A DNA stretch of 64,000 nt from Paraspadella gotoi (GCA_051294375.1 JBJCIZ010000028.1:1901053-1965052); one strand, 5' to 3'. Counted from the stretch's first letter, positions 11,690-21,657 are shown. Translations and numbers: made by a program. Notes: generated by a model not told the origin, from the letters alone.

Positions 11690-13700
11690 ATTTTTCGTCT
11701 CCCAAGGTTACGGCGTCGTTTCGGAGTGAAACGAATCAAACTCGACGAATACTTACGAAGGGATCGTCAAGTATCGTCACGAAAGTTTTCGTCTCTGGGC
11801 GCATTTACGAAAAACGCGGCGCGATGGTGTTTCAACAAGTACGCCCTTGATTTAACGATTAATAATTAATAAAACGGTTTTTTTTATTTCTGGTATCGTA
11901 TTCATTTTAATTGTATAATATATAACTATAAATTGCGTAATTATATTTTTCCAACGATTTATTTTAATATTAATCATTTATTCTATTATTTTTTTAAATT
12001 ATTTTTTCTACTATTTGATTAATTTTTGACCCGTAAATTCTGTACTAATTGTTAAAATATCGAAATCTTATTCTATATGTACTAATTGAGTTTCATTTTG
12101 CTTCGTTGCGTTTTGAAATTAGACGAAAAGTAAAGTAAATAATGGTTTATTAACAATTACGAAAATATTGGTCTCGGACACGTTTCGCCTTTTTGTTCAC
12201 AAGCCTTCATCAGCGATTTTACAATTTAAATTATAAAGATTACTTTTTCGTCTAATTAGTTGTCATAGAATGTTTCATAGATTAAATTATGTTTAAGACT
12301 TTTTAATAGTGATAATATTCGATATTCGTGATAAATACTTTTAAAATTTATCTTTTCTCTATTATTTTAATCATTTAATTAATTTTAAGTAGAGATGCAA
12401 AACTTTTTTTTCATTTAACCAACTTTTTTTCATTCATCCGTCCAAATCGCAAACGGTATATAAGGCAAATAAAATATATTAATAATTCTTAAAATTTTAT
12501 GTGAATTCAAAAAAAATAATTTTTATGATACATAGTGATACGATACTTTAAAAGCTTCATGGCATTAACTATACTTAAAATCAGTGTTAATATTAGGAAA
12601 AATCGAAAATTTTCAAATTTAGTTCTCTTTGGAACACTAACGTTATTTATATATATTTATATTTAAACCTTGTTTCGCCTTTCGCCTTTAAAATTATCCA
12701 TTTTGACTGTAAAACTGTATAATGTTCGAATTTTCCGATTTAAATAAACAAACGACATTGTATTTAATACAAAGTGGCATTTTTGCTTCCAAAGCGATAG
12801 GGAGCTCATCTTAGCTTAACATAGCTCTGAAAACATTGGAAACGGTTAAAAATTTATAAATCTTAATTTAATCAGTTCATTCGGCCGATAAACTATAAGA
12901 AATTCAAAACATCTGGATGGAATTAAAGGTTTGATTAACATCAACTTATAAATAAGATGATGAAATTATAAAGTTATTGGGTTCAATAAGGATATGAAGC
13001 TGGCCTTTTTCAGCCTTGACTCCAACTCCAGCAAAAATGTTTTGTTAACTCGAGCTTCAATCCCATCAAAAACTTTGGGCTAGCTCCGGCTCCAATAAAA
13101 ATCTTGAGTCAGATTTATAGTTTTATTTTAAACTTGTTAGTTTTACACGCATTTCTTTTTTTACTTTATTCATTAACATTTTAAAAATATTTTATAAATC
13201 TAAATAAGTTTTATAATGAAAATTCGTAAGCTCAATGATTTTTGACGAGTTTAAAAATTTAATCAATCATTTATTAATAATAATTCCACCATTCAATAAT
13301 TTCAGTAAATCAATCAATTACCTTATGGTCCCAGGGCAATCTCTTCAAAAAATAAAAGTTGCCCTTTCTTTTATACAAAGACTAAATTTAATGGACCAAT
13401 GAGAAGAGAGATCTTCTCTAAAATTATTGAGAATTCAATCATTAACTACTATTGATAGAATTCGACCAATGAGAATAAAGATAATATAAAATCATTAAAA
13501 GTTGAGACTAAAACCACTTGACGTGATTCAGATATTCACGAAGAGAATTTGTTTAAATTAAAATCATTTCTAACAATAATAATAATAACCGATTAGAGTT
13601 AAATTTAAGATTAAAATTAAGTTTCGGGGATTAAAGAATCGGAAATTCGACGCTTTTCGAATATAGTGCCCCTCCTTCTCTCACCCTCTCGCCAGGCCGC
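11690..13700. other. AT-rich intergenic DNA, one dispersed-repeat tail
   Basis: No gene seen. At about 12140-12225 is a block (TTTATTAACAATTACG, GGACACGTTTCGCC, CACAAGCCTTCATCAG) which on the minus strand reads like the 'GAAGGCTTGTG...GGCGAAACGTGTCC' tail common to several retroelements; a weaker copy is at about 4770-4840. Confidence 0.4.
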
Positions 13701-13727
13701 GGCGCCGTTTTCCGATGCCGACTCGAG

Positions 13728-13941
13728 ATGAACGCCGCTTGTGAAGAAGATCCGATCCTCAACGCCGAACCTCTTTCCTCTTCCTCCTCATCTTCCACCT
13801 CTTCCTCCTCCTCTTTCTCCGACGCTCAACTCCTCGGTTTCTCCCTCTTTTCTTCTTCCTCTTCCTCCTCCTCCTCCTCCTTCTTTGGCACCTGCGCGCC
13901 GCATTTCGCCTGGCGGACGAGAATCTGGAACCAGACGACAG
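13728..13941 (+). CDS. First exon of unrecognised serine-rich gene
   Basis: Starts MNAACEEDPILNAEP, then two long serine runs encoded by TCC/TCT microsatellite, then FGTCAPHFAWRTRIWNQTT. A donor (ACAG|GTGGCG) after 13941 leaves one base, and the exon starting at 14416 supplies exactly two, keeping the frame conserved between the duplicated exon copies. That phase match is the main support for joining them. No family recognised. Serine-run length is likely variable. Confidence 0.5.
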
Positions 13942-14089
13942 GTGGCGGAAAATTAACGGAACGGGGGGGAGGGAAGGGGGGGCAGGTGTAAAAATGTAGT
14001 TGGGAGGTGCATCAGGAAAAAAAAAATTATAATTTGATTATTGGCTGGTGAATATGGCAATTGTAGAAGACGAAAATAATAATAATAAT

Positions 14090-14400
14090 AATAATAATAA
14101 TAATTAATCAAATCAATCAATCAATTAATCAATCTAATCAACAAATCAATCTATCAATCAAATCAATCAATCCGATTCACTAATCAAATCAATCTAATCA
14201 ATTAAACCAGTTAAGTGATCTAATTTATAAATTTTCAATCACTCAATTAGTCAAATAATTCAATTATTCAATCAATCAATCATTCCAACCAATCATTCAA
14301 ACCAATCAAGCAATCAAATCATACCAGTTAACTAATCTAATTAATAAATTATTTGATCAATCAAATCAAATCAATCCAAACCAATCAATCAAAAAAAAAA
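14090..14400. repeat. AATC/AAT low-complexity intron sequence
   Basis: (AAT)n followed by degenerate AATCAATC tetranucleotide repeat. The part from about 14166 is repeated almost exactly at 15407-15640 as part of the duplicated segment. Confidence 0.8.
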
Positions 14401-14415
14401 CCTCCCCATCTCCAG

Positions 14416-14580
14416 CTCGATTCACTCCCGACTTTCGCCAAGAACCAATCGGCCGCTGCCTCCTCGCCACCCCTACGTCAGCCTCGCCCATCGAACTTAC
14501 CCCGACCAAAGAAGAGGAAGAAGCGACGCAGGACGGCGCCTATCCTTACCCTCGAGTGTTCGATCGCGGCGCCGCCGTGA
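14416..14580 (+). CDS. Exon 2 of the unrecognised gene, copy 1
   Basis: Acceptor CATCTCCAG ends at 14415. The open frame encodes RFTPDFRQEPIGRCLLATP..., an EEEEA acidic patch and YPYPRVFDRGAAVT. Against copy 2 (15657-15822) I count four base changes, all at third positions and all synonymous (ACG/ACT, TCG/TCA, GAA/GAG, TAT/TAC), good evidence that this frame is the coding one. After the shared GTGACG the two copies diverge because the next block is in opposite orientation. The donor is not visible. Function unknown. Confidence 0.6.
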   Translation, partial: LDSLPTFAKNQSAAASSPPLRQPRPSNLPRPKKRKKRRRTAPILTLECSIAAPP

Positions 14581-14584
14581 CGGC

Positions 14585-14805
14585 GTCCTCACGCTTCTCG
14601 CAGGAAAGGTACACGGGTTAGGACAACACCCGGTGCCTAGTGGTCATGAGCTGATGGGCTTACTCAGTGAGCCACCGGGTCACGACTGAAGGTGTCATGC
14701 TTATAGGCGGGTGAACTTTTGCAATGCCGACAACAGACTCGCCTAAACGCTCCCGGCGATCCATGTAAAGCCTGTTTCCCGACGGTGACAGGGCTGCAGA
14801 CAGTC
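14585..14805 (-). repeat. SINE-like element head plus flank, inverted copy
   Basis: This block is the reverse complement of about 15828-16052, which carries the A-box and B-box region of the SINE family; its B box here is degenerate. It runs into the gap at 14806. Confidence 0.7.
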
Positions 14806-15406
14806 NNNNNNNNNNNNNNNNNNNNNNNNNNNNNNNNNNNNNNNNNNNNNNNNNNNNNNNNNNNNNNNNNNNNNNNNNNNNNNNNNNNNNNNNNNNNNNN
14901 NNNNNNNNNNNNNNNNNNNNNNNNNNNNNNNNNNNNNNNNNNNNNNNNNNNNNNNNNNNNNNNNNNNNNNNNNNNNNNNNNNNNNNNNNNNNNNNNNNNN
15001 NNNNNNNNNNNNNNNNNNNNNNNNNNNNNNNNNNNNNNNNNNNNNNNNNNNNNNNNNNNNNNNNNNNNNNNNNNNNNNNNNNNNNNNNNNNNNNNNNNNN
15101 NNNNNNNNNNNNNNNNNNNNNNNNNNNNNNNNNNNNNNNNNNNNNNNNNNNNNNNNNNNNNNNNNNNNNNNNNNNNNNNNNNNNNNNNNNNNNNNNNNNN
15201 NNNNNNNNNNNNNNNNNNNNNNNNNNNNNNNNNNNNNNNNNNNNNNNNNNNNNNNNNNNNNNNNNNNNNNNNNNNNNNNNNNNNNNNNNNNNNNNNNNNN
15301 NNNNNNNNNNNNNNNNNNNNNNNNNNNNNNNNNNNNNNNNNNNNNNNNNNNNNNNNNNNNNNNNNNNNNNNNNNNNNNNNNNNNNNNNNNNNNNNNNNNN
15401 NNNNNN
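14806..15406. other. Assembly gap (601 N)
   Basis: Run of N separating the two copies of a duplicated segment. Confidence 0.99.
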
Positions 15407-15656
15407 AATCAATCCGATTCACTAATCAAATCAATCTAATCAATTAAACCAGTTAAGTGATCTAATTTATAAATTTTCAATCACTCAATTAGTCAAATAA
15501 TTCAATTATTCAATCAATCAATCATTCCAACCAATCATTCAAACCAATCAAGCAATCAAATCATACCAGTTAACTAATCTAATTAATAAATTATTTGATC
15601 AATCAAATCAAATCAATCCAAACCAATCAATCAAAAAAAAAAACCTCCCCATCTCC

Positions 15657-15822
15657 AGCTCGATTCACTCCCGACTTTCGCCAAGAACCAATCGGCCGCT
15701 GCCTCCTCGCCACCCCTACTTCAGCCTCACCCATCGAACTTACCCCGACCAAAGAAGAGGAGGAAGCGACGCAGGACGGCGCCTACCCTTACCCTCGAGT
15801 GTTCGATCGCGGCGCCGCCGTG
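15657..15822 (+). CDS. Exon 2 of the unrecognised gene, copy 2
   Basis: Same exon as 14416-14580 within a duplicated segment of about 415 bp (14166-14580 and 15407-15822). Only synonymous differences separate the copies. It may be the second haplotype placed beside the first, or a genuine exon duplication. The frame stays open beyond 15822 through SINE-derived sequence to a stop at 15973, probably not as real protein. Confidence 0.55.
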
Positions 15823-15894
15823 ACGGGACTGTCTGCAGCCCTGTCACCGTCGGGAAACAGGCTTTACATGGGATCGCCGGGAGCGTTTAGGCGA

Positions 15895-16185
15895 GTCTGT
15901 TGTCGGGCATTGCAAAAGTTCACCCCGCCTATAAGCATGACACCTTCAGTCGTGACCCGGTGGCTCACTGAGTAAGCCCATCAGCTCATGACCACTAGGC
16001 ACCGGGTTCGATCCTAACCCGTGTACCTTTCCTGCGAGAAGCGTGAGGACGGCCATATATCCAACCTTGGGGGCGTAAAACCCTCAAACCTGGTTCCAAG
16101 CCCAGGACCCGTTCCATGGCTGCGAGAGGGGTTAAAAAAGTTCGGATAGCACTCTTCAGCCACTTAGCGCCTTATAAAATTATTG
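15895..16185 (+). repeat. tRNA-derived SINE-like element, best copy
   Basis: Contains an A-box-like TGGCTCACTGAG (15961-15972) and a B-box GGTTCGATCC (16005-16014) at tRNA-like spacing, followed by a body with GCGTGAGGACGGCC, GGGACCCGTTCCATG-like and TAAGCGCCTTAT blocks. Related copies: 43265-43555 (+), 56795-57040 (-), and part at 14585-14735 (-). Pol III origin is inferred from the boxes. Confidence 0.75.
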
Positions 16186-16189
16186 GATT

Positions 16190-17010
16190 GAATTATCAAT
16201 CAATTATATTATTAAATTATTAATCAATTGATTGATCGATCAATTGATTGACATAGTCAATCGATTGTAAAACGTTATTGCCTAGGGGGAGACTAACTCA
16301 GTAAAGTGGTTAGAATTTGAATTAAGACTGATCAAACGAAATTTAGACATTAAAAAAAATTGAATAGACAATTTTTTATTACTCCATACTCATATATTAA
16401 TTTTTTAATATTTATTTATAAATAGGAAAGGCTAAAAATTTTTTGGATTTTTTATTTTAAGTCAGATCAGGTAGCTTGCAAAAAGTTGTCTACACAAAGT
16501 ATAATTCTTTTTTCGATATTTTGATCATAAGTATGTGAAAAATATGAAAAACTATTTATAATCATCATCATCATCATTTTTCGATAATTTTATTACTTTT
16601 TTTCTATTTTGACCAAAGAAAACATAAATATTTTCGAAAGTTGTAGTTAAATTTTTTATTTAACTTTTTATGCTCTATCAGAATCCATCAAAAAAAGTTA
16701 AGATTGATTAAAAAAATTGTTTATCATTATATAGTAATATTGTAATTTAATAGCAACAATAAAAGCATTAAAATCGAACTTTTTTAAAAATTCTTTTTTT
16801 ACCTAAAAGTAGACTTCAAAACTAAAGTTTTGAACCCCGCCCTATTGAATTTAATTTCATAGTAGATTTCTATTATTGCAATTACATTTACATTTACCCC
16901 TGAAATTGCACAATTTTTGAATTATTGATCTATTTTTTCTAACATCGCTCTTCCACACACAACCCTTCCCCCCCTTCCACACAAAAAAAAGATTCCGCGG
17001 TCAACTCGAC
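16190..17010. other. AT-rich DNA, no exon seen
   Basis: AATC/ATTG low-complexity then A/T-rich sequence. Probably intron or spacer of the gene at 13.7-17.3 kb. Confidence 0.4.
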
Positions 17011-17016
17011 ATTCAG

Positions 17017-17265
17017 TCGATGACCGATTCCGGCTTCCGTTCCGTCATCCCACGCGGCCTTCGACGACTCGAGAAGCGATTCCGGACGAGCATCTTCAGC
17101 AACGCCTACGGATACTTGGGATATTCGGTGGCTGCCGCCGCGGCTGCGACGGTTCCTGCGGCGTCGGGAGCGGCGGCGGCTGGGACGGCTCCTGCGGCGT
17201 CGGGAGCTGCTGTCGCGGCGGCGGTGAAGTCAGGAGAGGAAATAGTCGTTTTGGGTGAGGACTGA
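17017..17265 (+). CDS. Alanine-rich exon, possibly last exon of the unrecognised gene
   Basis: Preceded by an acceptor-like CATTCAG|TCG. It encodes MTDSGFRSVIPRGLRRLEKR, then FSNAYGYLGYS, a long Ala/Gly/Pro-rich tract and the end EEIVVLGED before TGA. GC content is far above the flanks, as in the exons at 13.7 and 14.4 kb, so I group them. A GTGAGG donor-like site at 17254 leaves open that it continues instead of stopping. No family recognised. Confidence 0.45.
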   Translation, partial: SMTDSGFRSVIPRGLRRLEKRFRTSIFSNAYGYLGYSVAAAAAATVPAASGAAAAGTAPAASGAAVAAAVKSGEEIVVLGED

Positions 17266-17552
17266 TGACGGTTGTTTCTTTTGTTTCTTGGTTTCTAAGT
17301 TTGTATAATAATTTGTATAATAATTCATGGAAATTTGAAACCTGAAATCAATACATTACAAGTTGTTTTAGGATTAATTAAAATGACAAATCAAGTTTTA
17401 TCATCAAAACTATAAATTATCAATACGAAGATAAAACGAACATGATCCCGTCATTGACATGCAATAAATAAACAAAAGCACCAAAAAATAAATAAAACCA
17501 AATACTAAAAAATAAAGAAAACGTAAATGAAATTTAGCAATTTTATATTTTT

Positions 17553-18242
17553 TCAAGCAGATGCAAAAGTGGTATTCCAGCCATTGCAACTCGAATCATT
17601 AGTTTCCTTTTCTAAACTTTCTACATCAAATGCGTTTTTGTAAAACTCGAGTTTCAAAATGACATCAGCATCCTTCAAAGTTTGTCCCTTGTGCCACACT
17701 TCAAGATCCTTATAATCAATGGCTCTAATTCCAAAATCCTTCAAACGCTCAATGAACGCTTTCTTCAAATCGCCAACGTTGCTTTTGACGCTAAACTCCC
17801 AAAGATATTTCCATCCAGCGTCCTTGGTAGGAAGCGAAGCCGACTGAATCAAAGCCTCCATTTTTGCAATTTCCACTGTGCTGCCTTCCAAAACCGGAAT
17901 GCCCTGGTTCACCTGCTTGTCATTTTTTCCCTCTGATTTTGGTTTCGATCGCTTATCCAAAAGATTTTCTCCCCTGAAATTCTTGGCCAAGATATTTTCT
18001 ATCGAAACCCCAGGCCAATAAGCTCGCAAGTCCTGCCAAATCTTCTTCACCACGTCACTACCGTTTATCTTAAGATTGGGCTCGTCTTGTTCAAAAGTCA
18101 GGGTATTTGGGGCCATGCTCAGGCGTAACGTTTCAGGGTGAAAGTAGAAAAGTTTGATGTATACAGAGCTGGAACTGGATAGTGTTCTTATGGTGCCTTG
18201 CCTCAGACCTGTTTCCTGAGCTTGGGTCTCTAGTTTAACGTA
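17553..18242 (-). CDS. C-terminal extension of LRR-KEN receptor 1 (+1-nt frame break from KEN)
   Basis: About 229 residues from YVKLETQ to a TGA/TAA-type stop. The same region follows the KEN domain in the neighbouring paralogue, where LQEYAKLETQ is continuous with KEN once a T homopolymer is allowed for. Comparison shows copy 1 lacks two bases of the Glu codon at 18243, so I take this as part of the same protein. Conserved blocks: VYIKLFYFHPET, ENILAKNFRGENLLDKR, IPVLEGSTVEIAKMEALIQ, SLPTKDAGWKYLWEF, and an end (DYKDLEVWHKGQTLKDADV then ILKLEFY) reminiscent of a ubiquitin-like beta-grasp. I do not recognise the family with confidence. A separate downstream gene is the alternative; the lack of an ATG in paralogue 2 speaks against it. 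Confidence 0.6.
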   Translation of the reverse strand, partial: YVKLETQAQETGLRQGTIRTLSSSSSVYIKLFYFHPETLRLSMAPNTLTFEQDEPNLKINGSDVVKKIWQDLRAYWPGVSIENILAKNFRGENLLDKRSKPKSEGKNDKQVNQGIPVLEGSTVEIAKMEALIQSASLPTKDAGWKYLWEFSVKSNVGDLKKAFIERLKDFGIRAIDYKDLEVWHKGQTLKDADVILKLEFYKNAFDVESLEKETNDSSCNGWNTTFASA

Positions 18243-21200
18243 CTTGCAAGTATAAGTCTTGGTCATATGTACCTGGATTGACTGTTTTTTCATAAATAAG
18301 TAAAGAGTGAAGATAAAAATAAGGAAAAAGTTGCATGAAAAAATCGTAAAACGTTTCTTCCGTCGGGGAAGTGGAATCAAAAATCTTCAGCATGAGATTC
18401 GGCTGTTCTTTGGCGTGAACGATAACGTTTCGAACGAATCTTATAAGGTCCGAGTATTTAGTAATTTTGTATCCTCTACCATGACAACCAAATTTGTCGA
18501 GCAACTCCTGACTGAAGTGGACATTCCAAGCTCCCGTTCCACCAATGACCAAGCTAGAATTCAGTTCCAACAGCTCAATGCCAATCTGTTTTTTCTGTTC
18601 TTTGGGAGACATTTGACTCCAAAGATTGAGGGTCTGACTCAGTTGTTGTATCTTGAATATGCGGTTGCTGAGAGTTGAAAAGGCTGGACACTCGAGTGCA
18701 TTAGATGCAGGTAATCCTTGACGAAGCGAAGAGACTAAAACATCAAACTCAATTGTCTGTGTTGTCCTCATTTCACTTATTAATATCGATACGTCATAAA
18801 GATCCTTCAACTCATAGCATTCGTCTCTGAAGCCAACTGATTCTGAATTTAAAAAGTTTCCTACCTTAAGGATCCAGCCGGAAGGTTTTTCGATTAAGTA
18901 GATAGAATCCAAGCATAACCCGAGATGATAAACGTGTGGCGACTGTAAATGTAAATAGTATACTGCATTGATAAGTTGCCAGCAAAGATCATCTTCATTG
19001 AGTGTGATTTGGTTCTTTTTAGACATAATCAATACTTCTCTGAGGCTGCAATGCGGAGTCTCAATAAATAAGAAGCCTGTTAGGAATCGTTTCAAATTAA
19101 TTTCCGACCCAAATCCGTGAAGTAAAATAATGTTTGGATGATTCAACTTTTGATGCAGCGTCGATTTTAACTCAAATTTTTTTCTTGCTTGAAAACTTTT
19201 TAAAAAGACTTTTTGGTAGGCACGATACTTTTTTTTAAGCCTGATGAGATTAATTGAATGCGCAAGTTTCATCAAAGCAAAGAGTAGGGTTAGCGCTAAG
19301 AAAGAATATGGAATGTACTCTTCTTCTATGAGACATTCTTCATAGATTGAATCTCTTGATATGTTTCCATAGCAATCATATCCAAATACATTCATGTATT
19401 TTTTTGCATACTCCATCAAATTAACATTACTGCAATTAAAACAATCCCATCTATTATTGTCAGCCTTAAAAGTAGTGTGTTTCATATTCTTTATTTTTTC
19501 TGGCATTTCCTCCAACTCATTGTGACTTATGTCGAGGGTATCAATCAGTGAACCATTAAAGATTGTAGCGGATGAAGGTAATCTTTTCAACCGATTGTGA
19601 GATATATTTATGATCCCATACCGCTCAAATCCAATGAGTTTAATATTTCCTACTGATTCCAAGAAGTTGTAGCTAAGATCAATTTTTAAAAATTGACTTC
19701 CTGCATCGTTTTTAGATGAGATGGAAAAAGATTGAATGTAGCAATTTTTAGCTGAAATTGATTGAAACATATCAGAAATCCTCTGATTTAAAAGCAACGA
19801 AAATGTTTTAATCCTGTTCCCACTGAGGTTAATAATACTTATCTTGCTGTCAATAAACGCATTTGAATTTATAGTTAGAATTTCATTGTTTGAAAGGTCT
19901 AGCAATTTTGCTGTTAAGTCTGGAAACTGCCTGAAGCATATTTTTCTTAATCCGTTTCCACTCAGGTCTATGAGAGCGTCATTGCCTACATTTTTTAAAC
20001 GTAAACTGCCAATGGTCGTGCCCCAATATTTATGGTTCCAACGAGCGATAAACTTATTTGTTTTTAGGTACAAATATCCACCAAACAATCTTTCGCAACA
20101 TCCCAACATTCTGATTTGTCTCATTTCGCGATTTGTGGAGAAGAGAGTCTGAAGTTTAAATGTTGTTTCATCAATATAAATTTTAGAGCGGTTGAAACAC
20201 TGAGGAATGTCACTTGCTTTTGTTGAATGGTCAGAACAGCATCCAAAGCTGATATCAGTTATCTGAGCATGTTTAAATGAATAACCATGGATTCGTTTTA
20301 GTGGATTATACAGAATAGATATTTTTTCGAGCCCCGTGAGCTTCTTCATCAAGCCAATCGGTAATGTTGGAAAAGAATTGTTGTCTAAAATTAAAATGTT
20401 GAGAGATCTCATTAGCGGCAATTTCAAATTGGAAAGACTGTTTCCTTCAAGATTTAAATATTGCAGATCGGAAACGTTTAGAAAGGCAGACTCATTGATT
20501 TGGCTTAATTCATTGAAACTCAGGTTCAACATTTTGATTTTTGTTAAATGAGAAAAGGAATCAATTTTTACCAAATGGTTTAAACTTAGATCCAAATAAG
20601 TCAATTTTCCCAACCCTATGAAAGTCTCTCCATTGAGTTCAGTCAGTTGATTTTGTCTTAAACTTAACGATCTCAAGGATCGAGAATTTCTGAATGCTCC
20701 CGATTCCACGAAGGTGAGACCGAGATTCTCCATTCTGATCGTCTCGAGACAAAAGAGGTGAGACACTAGCCGTTCAGATATTCCTTTTAAATGACCATTA
20801 CTGAGTCTGACCCCCTGTAAGTTTGGCATGTTGAAAAAGAATGTTTCATTGATGGAAGCAATGCCTTTCACAAGTATCCTCTTAAGCTTTTCGTGCGAAC
20901 CGGTGAGATGGGAAAGATTAACAGGTTCATGACAAACTAGTTGAAGGTTTTTTAAGTTGGCAAAAAAAGGAAACTCTTCGAGTCTGATTTCAAAACTTTC
21001 GTCAAGTTCCAGATTCAAACTTTGAATGTGTACTAAGTCAGGGAGAAAGTCCAATGTCTTAAGGCGGTTTCCCCAAAGAAACAAACTTGACAGTTTCTTG
21101 ATTCCTTCAAAAGCATCGGCTGGCAACCAAGAGAGCAAGTTTTGACGCAGGTCAAGAACGTTCAAAGTGGTCAAATTTTGAAAATGCGTCGTTATTTGAG

Positions 21201-21657
21201 ATATTTTATTGATATTCAAATCTACGTATCTGAGTTGCGACTTTTTAAATGCGTTTGTACCGATTGAAGATATGGAATTATTAAAAATTATAAGCTTTTG
21301 CAATTTTGGGAAGTCGGTGAGAAAATCGGAGCTCATTCTTTGAATTCCAACTCCGTAAAAACTCACGTCCGATCTGACGGTAAAGTTGTGAGGCTGGAAA
21401 CAGTTTTTGAGTTTGGGGCATTTATCATAGTCAGTGGTGATATTGGCCATGAGGTCGTTGTCGAGCGCCACACAACCGGCCAACGGTTTCTGTCCTTCCG
21501 TTCCGACCCAGCGACAATAAAAAGTGTCGTATCTTGAGCGGCGATGAATGTTTCGCTGATGCAAACAAGTCATTTGACACTTTTCCGTGGCCAATGCCAA
21601 GCAAATGTCGAGCAATAGGCACGCAAAGTACCATTTGTGATACCGTTTTATTATCAT
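18235..21657 (-). CDS. LRR receptor with pseudokinase and KEN ribonuclease domain, copy 1
   Basis: Intronless 1140-residue ORF from the ATG at 21657; an upstream in-frame ATG would add only an A/T-encoded poly-Phe leader. Order: signal peptide (about 1-23), Cys-rich N-cap (C-x3-C...C), many leucine-rich repeats (LxxLxLxxN, e.g. LNVLDLRQNLLSWLP), C-terminal cap WDCFNC...DCY...EEC, transmembrane helix about 779-800, kinase-like domain about 815-1010, KEN domain about 1015-1130. The kinase part lacks a Gly-rich loop, has HLG for HRD and GNF for DFG, so it is a pseudokinase. The KEN motif GYKITKYSDLIRFVRNVIVH keeps Tyr1063, Arg1076, Asn1077 and His1081 at the exact spacing of yeast Ire1 Y1043/R1056/N1057/H1061 (RNase L R667/H672). 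KEN domains cleave RNA after dimerisation. Inference: a ligand-sensing receptor with cytoplasmic RNase output. The extension at 17553-18242 is probably its C terminus. Confidence 0.9.
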   Translation of the reverse strand: MIIKRYHKWYFACLLLDICLALATEKCQMTCLHQRNIHRRSRYDTFYCRWVGTEGQKPLAGCVALDNDLMANITTDYDKCPKLKNCFQPHNFTVRSDVSFYGVGIQRMSSDFLTDFPKLQKLIIFNNSISSIGTNAFKKSQLRYVDLNINKISQITTHFQNLTTLNVLDLRQNLLSWLPADAFEGIKKLSSLFLWGNRLKTLDFLPDLVHIQSLNLELDESFEIRLEEFPFFANLKNLQLVCHEPVNLSHLTGSHEKLKRILVKGIASINETFFFNMPNLQGVRLSNGHLKGISERLVSHLFCLETIRMENLGLTFVESGAFRNSRSLRSLSLRQNQLTELNGETFIGLGKLTYLDLSLNHLVKIDSFSHLTKIKMLNLSFNELSQINESAFLNVSDLQYLNLEGNSLSNLKLPLMRSLNILILDNNSFPTLPIGLMKKLTGLEKISILYNPLKRIHGYSFKHAQITDISFGCCSDHSTKASDIPQCFNRSKIYIDETTFKLQTLFSTNREMRQIRMLGCCERLFGGYLYLKTNKFIARWNHKYWGTTIGSLRLKNVGNDALIDLSGNGLRKICFRQFPDLTAKLLDLSNNEILTINSNAFIDSKISIINLSGNRIKTFSLLLNQRISDMFQSISAKNCYIQSFSISSKNDAGSQFLKIDLSYNFLESVGNIKLIGFERYGIINISHNRLKRLPSSATIFNGSLIDTLDISHNELEEMPEKIKNMKHTTFKADNNRWDCFNCSNVNLMEYAKKYMNVFGYDCYGNISRDSIYEECLIEEEYIPYSFLALTLLFALMKLAHSINLIRLKKKYRAYQKVFLKSFQARKKFELKSTLHQKLNHPNIILLHGFGSEINLKRFLTGFLFIETPHCSLREVLIMSKKNQITLNEDDLCWQLINAVYYLHLQSPHVYHLGLCLDSIYLIEKPSGWILKVGNFLNSESVGFRDECYELKDLYDVSILISEMRTTQTIEFDVLVSSLRQGLPASNALECPAFSTLSNRIFKIQQLSQTLNLWSQMSPKEQKKQIGIELLELNSSLVIGGTGAWNVHFSQELLDKFGCHGRGYKITKYSDLIRFVRNVIVHAKEQPNLMLKIFDSTSPTEETFYDFFMQLFPYFYLHSLLIYEKTVNPGTYDQDLYLQVR

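Noticed and set aside
14660-15447. Frames of about 250 codons on both strands
   Set aside because: They are mostly N characters across an assembly gap.
18243-18300. Tiny GT-AG intron (CAG|GTACAT...GCAAG|TAC) joining KEN to the C-terminal extension
   Set aside because: It would be only about 30 bases and its GT is absent in the paralogue; a small deletion explains both copies better.
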